64,000 bases of DNA from Heliocidaris tuberculata (lineage: Eukaryota; Echinodermata; Echinoidea; Camarodonta; Echinometridae): positions 12,465,738 to 12,529,737 of the forward strand of contig CM046835.1 in the NCBI GenBank assembly GCA_025618425.1. The letters run 5' to 3'. Positions 50,301 to 58,377 of this stretch are shown here, one piece after another. Position 1 is the stretch's first letter; every line of letters begins with the position of its first letter. A program made the translations under genes and the position numbers. A model generated the notes under the pieces. It did no database searches. It saw only the letters and a program-made list of their open reading frames with translations, and was not told the DNA's origin.

Positions 50301-53300
50301 GTTCTTGGAATTTTCGCTCGAGATCGCTCGAGATCAACATTGTTATTACGTAAATTATCAAACGAAAAAGCTTTTAAAATCGTTCACCATTCGGCGAAAA
50401 CACGACTCAGTGTTGGGTACCTCAAGATCGATCTTGATCTCGAGACCAGTCTCGAGATCGGCATCAGTAACCTTGATCTTGATCACGGACATATCTGATC
50501 TTGATCTCAGATGTTCTAATCTCGATCTTGAGCTGCAGATCTTGATCTGGATCTCGGACTGTCTGATCTTGATCTTGATCTTGATCTAGGACCCTCTGGT
50601 CTTGGACCCAACACTGCTTTTAACATGTATGCAACTTTGAATGAGATATGAGTCCGAAATTAGCCCCCATGTCCTTCCAAATGACCACCTTGTCTGTCCA
50701 AGCAAGTGTGTGGTTGAGTCAAGACAAAAAGGAAATGAAAGCAGAGTGAGGTTCAGTGAATGGCCATTCATTGAATAGATCACACTCTCGTGTGAAAATT
50801 ATTACATTGCTGGTTTAGAATTGTTTTAGTTCAATGATCCCAGGATCTATCATCACAAATGTGGTAGCATATGAAAGGGGATAAAATTCCATTTTTCATG
50901 ATGCATTACAATAAATCAGATTATGTTTATTTCACAAGATGTTGCTGTTGAAAGTTGGGTGTCCTTTTTTAAGAAACACACTGTATATCTGTGCTGTCTA
51001 TATCTATATTCTGATTTATGCTGGATATGTAATATTCATCTGCTGAGAGAATAAAAAAAGAACATTGACTCATATATTTTTACAAAGACGGAACGCCCTT
51101 CTGGCTCTTAACTAACATAAAAAAAATCCATGATTTGAATCCTTCTTATTTGTCCCTTTAGGCTGGTTTCCCACCAGGTGTGGTCAATGTGCTAACAGGA
51201 TACGGTCCTACCGCTGGTGCTGCCGTGGCATCCCATCCAGGCATTGAGAAGGTTGCCTTCACTGGATCTACAGAGGTGAGATTTTCTTTCCTCTTACCTC
51301 AGTACAAGAAGCACAGAGAAGATATTGATCCATGCAAAACAATGCTGAAAGGGCAATCAAAGCTTTGTAATAATTTGATTTGTGTGAAAGCAGAAAAATC
51401 AGAGATGAAGATTGGTGAAAGTTTGAACAAAATTGAACAAACAACAAGAAAGTTGTGATTTTTTAAAAAGTTGTAATCACTATACATATGGGAATTTTAA
51501 TTTGGCTCAATTGGTACGTTCACTGTGATACAGTGGCGGTCAACTTTCCCATTCACTCCAACACCCAAAATTACTTAAATGTCAATTTTTCAAAATGTAT
51601 AACTTAGCAGGATCTTTTTCTTTTTGGAGGACCTACTACAATATGCTACCTACAATATATTTTTATTACTACCCAGAGGGAAAAGGCGCTCCGGAGAAAA
51701 CAAGAATTTAATGATATTTTGGTGTACAACAAATAGGAAAGTTGACCATGAATAGGTCACAATTGATTCTCCAAATTGCCAATTTGAGATTCGCATAGAT
51801 GTAGAGATCTCACATTTCAAACATTCATAACTTTCTTATTCATTGTCTGATTTCTTCCAAACTTTCACCATCCTGTTTTGCTTATTTTTCTGCTTTCATA
51901 CAAATCAGCTTTTAACAAAGGTTGGATCGCCCTTTAATTCCAAGTATTTCTGTATGAGATTTACTTAGCAAGAACAGATCTATTCAATGATATAAACTAA
52001 AAAAATATTGTAGTGCTAGTTTGTTCTATTCATAAAAACAGTTTTTCTTTCTTTGTCAATTCAAAATGGTTTCCCAAAATTTTGAATTTATATTTCAGGG
52101 AACACTCAATGTACATGTATATCAAAAATTGATGAAAATGAGAACCATAATAATAAAAAAAACAAAACAAACATGATGTCATGATACATTTGGTAACTTG
52201 TTAGCACCATAAGGGTTAACCTTTGCAAAGCTAGGCTTCAGATAACACGGGATGAAACCCATTGGAAATGCTTGTTATATGAAGTGACATCAACTCCAAG
52301 GGGTAGAGGACATGTAAAACACTAACATTGTCTTTCTTGATTTGATATGTGTTGATAGGTTGGTAGGATCATCCAGACTGCTGCAGCAGACAACCTCAAG
52401 AAGGTCACACTAGAGCTGGGAGGAAAGAGTCCAAACATTGTCATGGCTGACTGTGACTGTAAGTTCTTCTGGTTTTATGCAATTCTTGCCTTTGTGAGGC
52501 AGAAAAATCAAGTTATTGATTAGAAAAGACAGAGAACTCCTGGTTTGTTTTGACTAAAATGCAAAGGAAGCAAGTTTATGTTTGTTGATCAGCAAAAAAA
52601 GGAAGTATGATTGGAAGTTCTATCTTGGGGACTAGGAAATTTGGGATTAATGTGTTACCTCAAGGCAAAAGTGCATTGACTTAATCCAAGCATGGTATCC
52701 TCAAATTACATGATCAGTGCTTTAGCAAAAGGACTAAATTGTCTTGCCTTTTGATTCAAATTAGTTCTTTGGAGACCTATTTCCTTTGTATTATAACTTG
52801 TTTAATGTTCATTGTAAGATACTCTTGGACTCATTTAAAAGATTACTGATTGAGGAATGTATAATTTCTCATTTGTAGTGGAATATGCTGTGGAGCAGAG
52901 TCACTTTGCACTTTTCTTCAACATGGGCCAGTGCTGCTGTGCTGGATCAAGGACCTTCGTGGAAGACAGCATCTATGACCAGTTCCTTGAGATGGCAGCA
53001 GCACGTGCCAAGACACGTACTGTGGGAAATCCATTTGAGGCCTCCAATGAGCAAGGACCACAAGTAATTCTTTATATCTTTTCATTCTGAAGCTAAAGCT
53101 TAAAAGTTTCAGAGAATCGCCTTGCAAGACTCTTGTCAGATTTTCCAGAACAAAAATATCTGTCACTTTGTCAAGTATTAATAATTCTTCTCCATTGAGC
53201 CTACTTTGGCAAGGCATTGTAGTCCTGATAAAAAGACCAACTATTTTCATCACAATGAAGCAATATGATAATCTTAATGAATATGAAATCAGTTTTTGAG

Positions 53301-56300
53301 ATTTTACAACTTTATTTCTCATTGTAATGTGTGAGTAATAGTCTTTTTGATAAGGGCCATCTCCTTAATTAGGTATTAGGTAGCGCCTTGAGCACTTGAT
53401 CATCAAGTGGATTTGGCGCCTTATAAATCTTATATATCATTATTATTATTAACTTTATACTTTTATGAAGTTGTAAGTGATTTTTATTTAAAGTGAAGTG
53501 GGAAAAAAAGTAAGTGCATTCATTTTGGACATGAATATGCATACTGAATGAACCAGGAATATGGTGCAAATTAGAATGTTTTTTTTAGCTTTCTGAAAAT
53601 ATTTAGGGATGCCACTTTTCAGACAAACATATTTTTAGCCATAGAAAACCACTTTTTATGTACAAAAGGGCCCACTCTAGATGAGTTTTCCTACTTTTTT
53701 ATCAATTCTAAGTGGCATCCCTGAATATTAGAAATGTGTCCAGAATGAAATGCCCTCTCCATCCCGTTACATTTTATTTTTTTTTGGCAATTAGGTTGAC
53801 AGAGAGCAGATGGATAAGATCCTTGGCTACATTGACAGTGGGAAGTCTGAAGGAGCCAAGCTGCTCTCCGGAGGTCAGAGGATGGGAGACAAGGGTTTCT
53901 TCATCCAGCCTACGGTCTTTGGAGATGTCACAGATAACATGAAGATTGCTAAGGAAGAGGTGAGGAGTGGAAAGAAACATCAATAATAGTAAATAAAATA
54001 ATAAAATTATGTAATTATTTGTGGGGTAGTAAGGAGAGATATGTTTTTGAGGTCTGAGACTTCTGTTTGGTAATGTATTGGGTAAGTTATTTGGTCAAAC
54101 AGGTAGGAGCCAATCCTCACTGAAGGTTAAGGATTTTGAACTTGATTCTAGCACAAACAGGTAACCAGTGTAATTTCTTCAATTCAGTTATTTGATCAAA
54201 CAGGTAGGAGCCAATCCTCACTGAAGGTTAAGGATTTTGAACTCGATTCTAGCACAAACAGATAACCAGTGTAATTTCTTCAATATAAGACTGAGATATA
54301 AATTCACTTGAGCCTATATCTACTGTACCTATTTGAATATCTCATGGTTATGAGGAGATGGAAATAACTATTTCAAGAATAAAAGATATGCTGTTCCCTT
54401 TACTACCTTGTTGAATGAAATGGCTACATCTTTCAACCCTTGAAATAGTTTTTCCTTCTCACAAATGAAAAATATTCTATATGTGATCAATTCACAATTA
54501 TGATAATCACAGATAAAAAGAGAGATTTTTTTTTCATTTGGAGGTCTTGCTTGCAACCCATCATCCTTACCAAGACATCAAGTATATAGGCATTCTAAAA
54601 CAAATTTTATTGTTGTTGTGTTCTGCCCTCATTGGTGTATCCAAAATGAAAAAATAAATAAAGGGAATCAATTCTCATCTCAAAGAATTTGAAGTTTGTG
54701 CACTATTGTTAAAGTAGCACATATTCATGGCAATATTCCTGTCTATATTACAAAGTAGATTTTAATGTTAAATGTTTTTCTTTGCAAATGATTACACATT
54801 TTATTTTGTATCAAAAAGCGACTTGTTAGATATGATGCTTTCCCTATGTCTTAAACGATTTGTTTTCTTGTTCGGTAACAAGAATTTGAAATGTAAGCTT
54901 TGTCAATAATGCTTTGCCTCTTGTAGATCTTTGGACCCGTGCAGCAGATCATGAAGTTCAGTCAGATGGATGAGGCGATCGATAGAGCCAATAATAACAT
55001 GTATGGATTAGCTGCTTCAGTCTTCACCAAGGACATTGACAAGGCTCTCTACATCTCAAACAGCATGAGAGCTGGAACTGTTTAGTAAGTAGACCTGGAC
55101 TCATTTCCTCAAGAGAACTGATTGATCACAAATTACAATCAACTAAAATCAAAGGAGAAATAGAAACAACTTATCAGGGGTTGTATTTGTAAAATTATTT
55201 TATACCTTTTTTAATGAGGGGTATTTTGATTGCCATAATGTGTCTTAATTACTGTACATCACAGCTTGGGCAGCTGCCTAGGTGAATAATTCACAGTCAT
55301 CTGCACAAACACCAGTGAAAAGTGCTTCTTGTGATTTAGATTTCTTATGGCAATTGTAATAAAAGAGATAAGATAAAAGAAAAAAACAAGGTTTCAGAAG
55401 ACTGCTCCTAGTCCCATTACTGTATATGAAGAAAATGATGAAAACTTTCCTCTGATTGGCTGATATTTGATTGGTTGTCAAGAATATGATAGAAAAGTAG
55501 AAGAACATATTAATCTAATGCACTTCAGTGTTATGAATCTGTACATATATTGAGTAAATTTGTTTTTTTCCACAGTGGGATACTGTTTCTTGAAACTTGA
55601 CTACTAATAATAAATTTGAGAATGTTTTCGATATTGATAGTTATTTGAAGATAGTAACAATAGTAGTTAATAGTGCATCCTGATGATAGGGTCACCAAAA
55701 ACTCACCCTTGGACAGTGAAAGAAATCCTTTTGAATTTTAAAGCCTCTGGATCAAACCCATTTTCCACCTTCATACATGTGAGCTATCATTACTTAGGTA
55801 AACTTATGACTGAAATTGATGTAACAATTATCTTTTGGTGAGAGATTTATGCATTCAACAGAGGTGAACCAAATTGTGTGACCAAAAGTGATAGTGAAAT
55901 CAACCAAGCATTTCTTTACGATTGACCTCATACCCACAGTGTCAACTGCTATGATATCTTCGCGGCTCAAGCACCATTCGGAGGTTACAAAGCATCAGGC
56001 AGTGGCAGGGAGCTAGGAGAGTATGGACTTGACAACTACACAGAGGTCAAAACGGTGAGTCTCCTTATTTTCTCATTCACATGAGTGACTTGATGCTCCA
56101 ACATATGCTCCGGCGACACTTGATCAGGGCTTTATTTCGTCAAAGATATAAGGTTAGGTTTAAGGTTAGGTTTCGGGTTGAATTTTAGAATTCAGTTAGT
56201 GTACAAATTGACCACGGAGCAATTGTCGCCGGAGGATGAGTCTTACAACCGGGTGACTCTGCTTTAGATATGGCATTAGGTAGCTTAGCGAAACATTGTG

Positions 56301-58377
56301 GTGCGTAAGAACGCGTGAAAAGACGCATATATGACAAAATTATTCAAAATTTGATTCTATAGAGGCAGAACCAAAATAGTAGGATGTAACTTAGTATTAA
56401 TAATAATAATAATAATGAATATTTAGGAGCGCTAAAAACAGAAAGTACCATAGCGCTTACAAAAATACACATTTACCTCTTTGAACACTTTTAAGCAAAA
56501 TAATATGAAAACTTTTATTCTGATTTGTCCGATTCTAATTTTAGAAGAACAGACAAACATAGTAATTTTCCTCCTTGCTTCTTTCCCGCGTCTTTTATGC
56601 GCCACTGCGTTTCGCTAAGCTATCTTACTTGGGGAGATACCAGATGGTCTACCAAGAATCAATGTAGAAGTAGAAGTAGGAAAAATATGTGTGTGTCTCC
56701 AGTTTCCTACAGTTATCTCAACCAGCCCATTGGGTAGCAGTTTCAGAAAAGAAAATTCCTTAAAAGTTTTCAGCTCTCTTTGGTTTCTCAACTAAAAGTA
56801 ACCACATTCCTAAACACTTAGATAAATAAAGATTAGGGAAAATACAATTTGACTTTCATGTGTAACGACGTGGGGAAAATAATGCAGACTCAAAGGCTTG
56901 CAGTTTGAAGTTGAGCCACTTTTATTCCACAGAAAAAGAACAGCCTCTGTATATGAATAAAGACATAAGTCTCATCATGTCAAATAAGGTGATAAATAAA
57001 TCACACAAGATTAACAGCATAACTAGTTAACTTGATGGCAGATGGCATGTGTTTAGAGGTATGCCAAGATTATAGCGAACCAGTAAAATGAACAATCTGT
57101 AGTGCTGGAACAATTACATAGACTTCGAAGTCATGACTGATAAAAAAACACAATGTCATGGTACTACATTCACATAGAAGCGCCCTAATATGTGTTTCAC
57201 TGAAATTACCATGGCTACAAATTTGGGCACCAACAAAGGTAAAATTACTGTATAGACTGCAATACAAGCGTCCAGCAGAATTACAATTATACATCCAGAT
57301 GGAATTTTAACTCCACAGGATCATAGATCAAAATTACTCATTCATCAACTGAGGACAATGCAATTGGCAATGGCATAAGATATAAAACCAACTGATAATA
57401 TAAAAAAAAAAACTCATGTTACAACTACTTGTTGCTGCAAACAAATGCTTACAATTCGTGTCTGTACAGCTGCTTGTTAATGGCAACGCTATGCAATGAC
57501 ACATCACATTCCTCACAATGCAACAAGTTCCACCACATTATAGTAAAGGGTTGATCATAATTTTCTCTCCCCATAATGAATACACATATTTACAGTCGAG
57601 ACAAGCAGTCAATATGATCAAGATCTGTGACAGGGTTCGTCACAATCATCAAAATATACAACATACATACCAAAGATCAGAATTTGACCTTCAAGTCTAT
57701 CTCTCGAAACAAGTAAACAACAATGACCAATGTCGAGTACGAACAAGTTCAATCTCAATTGATCATATCGCGCTCCCCCAACTATTTACCTTACCCACTT
57801 ATGTCCACAGAGGGCGCAAGGAATATTAGCCCAGATACGTGTATAAAACAATATTTCACACAGAATTGTGCATTACAACACATGTAAGTCAACCAATGAG
57901 ACCGATGAAATTAACTTAAGATTAACTTTCAAAACAAATTAAATATATTTCAGAGAGTGAAATGCTTTTGATTAGACCTTTCAAGACTCCTTGTCAAACT
58001 TCCATTCCTTCAATATATAATTTTTATATTGTTCCTTTTACAATTACTGTATCATTTTTTTGTATTTATGGCAATATATAGAGCACTGTCTATTGAACAT
58101 ATTGTTGTGTATACTTAATTAAGTTTATGTAATTGCCAAAAAGAAAGTGATGCTTTCTCATAAACAGCGATTATGGAATATTTAAACCCAAAAAATTCAG
58201 TATTTGCATTGACCACTCTTCAGTAAAGATAAGTTTTATATTCATTTAACATGAATTTGCTATTCAAGCTTTTAAGCTGCATATTAGTGGGTACTGTGGC
58301 AAGTAAATTTAATTTGTATTTGATCTCTCTCAATTATCTTTCAGGTGATTGTCAAGATCCCACAGAAGAACTCCTAG
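35378..58377 (+). CDS. ALDH2: Mitochondrial aldehyde dehydrogenase (ALDH2 type), complete
   Basis: Fourteen exons: 35378-35509, 36395-36499, 39815-39955, 40788-40867, 41926-41975, 45535-45596, 49037-49165, 51162-51275, 52359-52458, 52879-53063, 53795-53959, 54927-55084, 55940-56054 and 58345-58377. Total 1569 bp, 522 residues; human ALDH2 has 517. Residues 1-34 are arginine-rich without acidic residues ([20 protein letters not shown]), an import signal. Catalytic sites: Asn192 in PWNFPL, Lys215 in [10 protein letters not shown], general base Glu290 in LELGGKSPN, nucleophile Cys324 in [13 protein letters not shown], Glu421 in EEIFGPV. NAD site FTGSTEVGR spans exons 8/9. It oxidises aldehydes to acids with NAD+ in the matrix, as a tetramer. 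At the AGTV-VNCYD junction Tyr replaces the usual Trp of human ALDH2. Phases match at every junction. A cytosolic ALDH1 paralogue is less likely because of the leader. Confidence 0.97.
35862..36150. repeat. Three G-runs in ALDH2 intron 1
   Basis: Runs of about 8 to 20 G near 35862-35878, 35993-36012 and 36125-36145, the last two followed by GGAACCAG and GGACACCTGC. Intron sequence, otherwise pyrimidine-rich (CTTTC words at 35580-35940). Confidence 0.8.
37042..38923 (-). mobile_element. 1.9-kb CAGGGGCCTGTTTC element, copy 2
   Basis: Ends CAGGGGCCTGTTTCTTAAAC and ATGGTTTCGAGAAACAGGCC plus CCTG. It is the inverted counterpart of 22661-24264: AACTTTATCCGCAACTAGGG and GAGATGTCTACGATCTTC at its left match the right end there, and CTAGCGCTGACTTAGTCAAG at its right matches the left end there. 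Central words such as AGAATATGCCTTTGACTATG are also shared. Longer than copy 1 because it carries a nested poly-G repeat (38055-38215) and a piggyBac-like MITE piece. Lies in ALDH2 intron 2. Confidence 0.8.
38340..38683. mobile_element. piggyBac-like MITE, copy 2, truncated
   Basis: Same orientation as 32391-32793. Shares AAAAATTGCCAATTTTG, TATGGTCATGCAACA, GTGGACATAGTGTGTG, CTCTGGTATATTTT and CCACAAAATGTGGTCAATTG, but stops there without the CTTGAAAGGG end. The left border is unclear. Nested in the CAGGGGCC element. Confidence 0.7.
39141..39321. mobile_element. 181-bp MITE with GGCTGGTCACATTTGT ends
   Basis: ACGGCTGGTCACATTTGTCC at the left mirrors ACAAATGTGACCAGCCCTT at the right. Inner words AACAAGATTTTTCATTAAAG and GGTACACC are mirrored by GGTGTACCTTTGATTGAAAA. 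TA on each side would suit a mariner-type target. In ALDH2 intron 2. Confidence 0.8.
40080..40212. repeat. (ATT)n and poly-A simple repeats
   Basis: An ATT run at 40085-40110 and an A-run at 40191-40210 in ALDH2 intron 3. A retroposed tail is possible, but no body was recognised. Confidence 0.7.
40425..40787. other. Rest of ALDH2 intron 3, possible MITE end
   Basis: AAAGGGATAGTTTACCCCAAC at 40424 resembles the AAAGGGATTGATTAACTTTG end of the element at 44759 and other AAAGGG ends in the window. A slightly GC-richer stretch (40540-40660) follows. The matching right end was not found, so it is left as unassigned. Confidence 0.35.
40944..41571. mobile_element. GGTACTT MITE, family D, copy 2 (inverted)
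   Basis: Starts TTTAAAGGTACTTTTTGCAG and ends CTGCAAAAGGGATAAAGTAC. The central segment TGCACAGGTTTAGTGGACAT and TTCTATAACTCCTTTGTAAG is the reverse complement of 29270-29390. Longer than copy 1 through an A+T-rich insert at 41250-41500. In ALDH2 intron 4. Confidence 0.7.
43048..43469. mobile_element. piggyBac-like MITE, copy 3, flanked by TTAA
   Basis: Starts CCCTTTCAAGACTATTGATC after TTAA (43044-43047); ends AAATAAGGG before TTAA (43470-43473). Reverse orientation of the copy at 32391-32793 with GCATGACCATATTGCGTTTG, TGCATGAGTAGAAAGAG and AACAAAATGTAATCAGTTTA in common. Right terminal repeat eroded. In ALDH2 intron 5. Confidence 0.8.
44759..45243. mobile_element. MITE with TTAAAGGGATTGATTAACTT ends
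   Basis: Left end AAAGGGATTGATTAACTTTG is mirrored by CAAAGTTAATCAATCACTTT. The interior (44890-45120) is unusually GC-rich for this intron and contains GATCGATCGCTAGCG; the 67-codon minus frame there has no recognisable domain. In ALDH2 intron 5. Confidence 0.7.
45600..49020. other. ALDH2 intron 6, 3.4 kb without a gene
   Basis: A+T-rich sequence with ACATGTACATGTAC words, a C-run at 47860-47873 and another at 48121-48136. The stretch 47640-47820 is GC-richer (AGAAAGGGGTACCGGCAAGG) with frames on both strands, but no domain. No element ends were recognised. Confidence 0.5.
49228..49388. mobile_element. Short palindromic MITE, second copy of the 4603 family
   Basis: TGGGCCCTGGATTATAAAGA followed by GTTGCGATTGAT at the left; ATCAGTCGCAACTCTTTGTA and GGATGGGGCGCTGG at the right form the inverse. 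AATCAATCATAAGTCG and TCAAATTAAGTTGCAATC lie in the centre. In ALDH2 intron 7. Confidence 0.7.
50174..50616. mobile_element. hAT-type MITE rich in GATCTT repeats, with exact 8-bp target duplication
   Basis: Starts CAGTGTTGGGTACC and ends GGACCCAACACTG. CTTTTAAC is repeated exactly on both sides (50166-50173 and 50617-50624), the 8-bp duplication expected of hAT elements. The interior is a dense field of CTTGATCTTGATCT and CTCGAGATCGATCT words. The 5' terminal sequence recurs inside at 50408 for about 70 bp, so part of the element is duplicated. No transposase. In ALDH2 intron 7. Confidence 0.88.
51343..51935. mobile_element. Foldback MITE, family A, copy 3
   Basis: Starts AAAGGGCAATCAAAGCTTTG, ends GTTGGATCGCCCTTT. 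Same order of words as 2368-2951 (GGTGAAAGTTTGAACAAAAT, CACTATACATATGGGAATTT, GGCGCTCCGGAGAAAAC, CAAATTGCCAATTTGAGATT). In ALDH2 intron 8, starting 67 bases after the exon; its ends are the best preserved of the three copies. Confidence 0.8.
53383..53458 (+). repeat. SINE-like tail with (TATTAT) end
   Basis: TAGCGCCTTGAGCACTTGAT, TTTGGCGCCTTATAAATC and a short ATT repeat tail. GCGCC-TTGAGCAC followed by a GCGC-TATAAA tail and ATT repeats recalls invertebrate SINE or LINE 3' ends. No promoter-like head was found, so it is a fragment. Confidence 0.45.
54087..54290 (-). mobile_element. LINE RT snippet duplicated in tandem (101-bp period)
   Basis: Two copies start at 54087 and 54188 with only a few differences (TTGGTCAAAC / TTGATCAAAC, AACTTGATTC / AACTCGATTC). 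On the minus strand each reads [18 protein letters not shown] or a close variant, the LHWLP-RI-FKIL motif near the C-terminus of CR1/Jockey-type ORF2. Both copies are a short remnant in ALDH2 intron 11. Confidence 0.7.
56102..56240. mobile_element. MITE-like palindrome with telomere-like AGGTTAGG core
   Basis: TATGCTCCGGCGACACTTG at the left and CAATTGTCGCCGGAGGATG at the right are imperfect inverses. Between them is AAGGTTAGGTTTAAGGTTAGG and TTTCGGGTT, a short telomere-like repeat. In ALDH2 intron 13. Confidence 0.55.
56278..56624. mobile_element. MITE with TAGCTTAGCGAAAC ends
   Basis: GGTAGCTTAGCGAAACATTG (left) is mirrored by CTGCGTTTCGCTAAGCTATC (right); AAAAGACGC is mirrored by GCGTCTTTT. 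It contains an inner TAATAATAA run and GGAGCGCTAAAAACAG / ATAGCGCTTAC, possibly a nested SINE-like tail. In ALDH2 intron 13. Confidence 0.7.
56640..58340. other. Rest of ALDH2 intron 13
   Basis: A+T-rich sequence with no gene seen. A GC-poor frame at 57518-57829 (103 codons) reads [20 protein letters not shown] and similar without a recognisable domain. Its surroundings lack splice signals, so it was not called. Confidence 0.45.

Noticed and set aside
52918..53322. 134-codon minus-strand frame
   Set aside because: Shadow of ALDH2 exon 10 on the other strand.
57518..57829. 103-codon plus-strand frame in ALDH2 intron 13
   Set aside because: No domain, no conserved motif, no convincing splice or promoter context.
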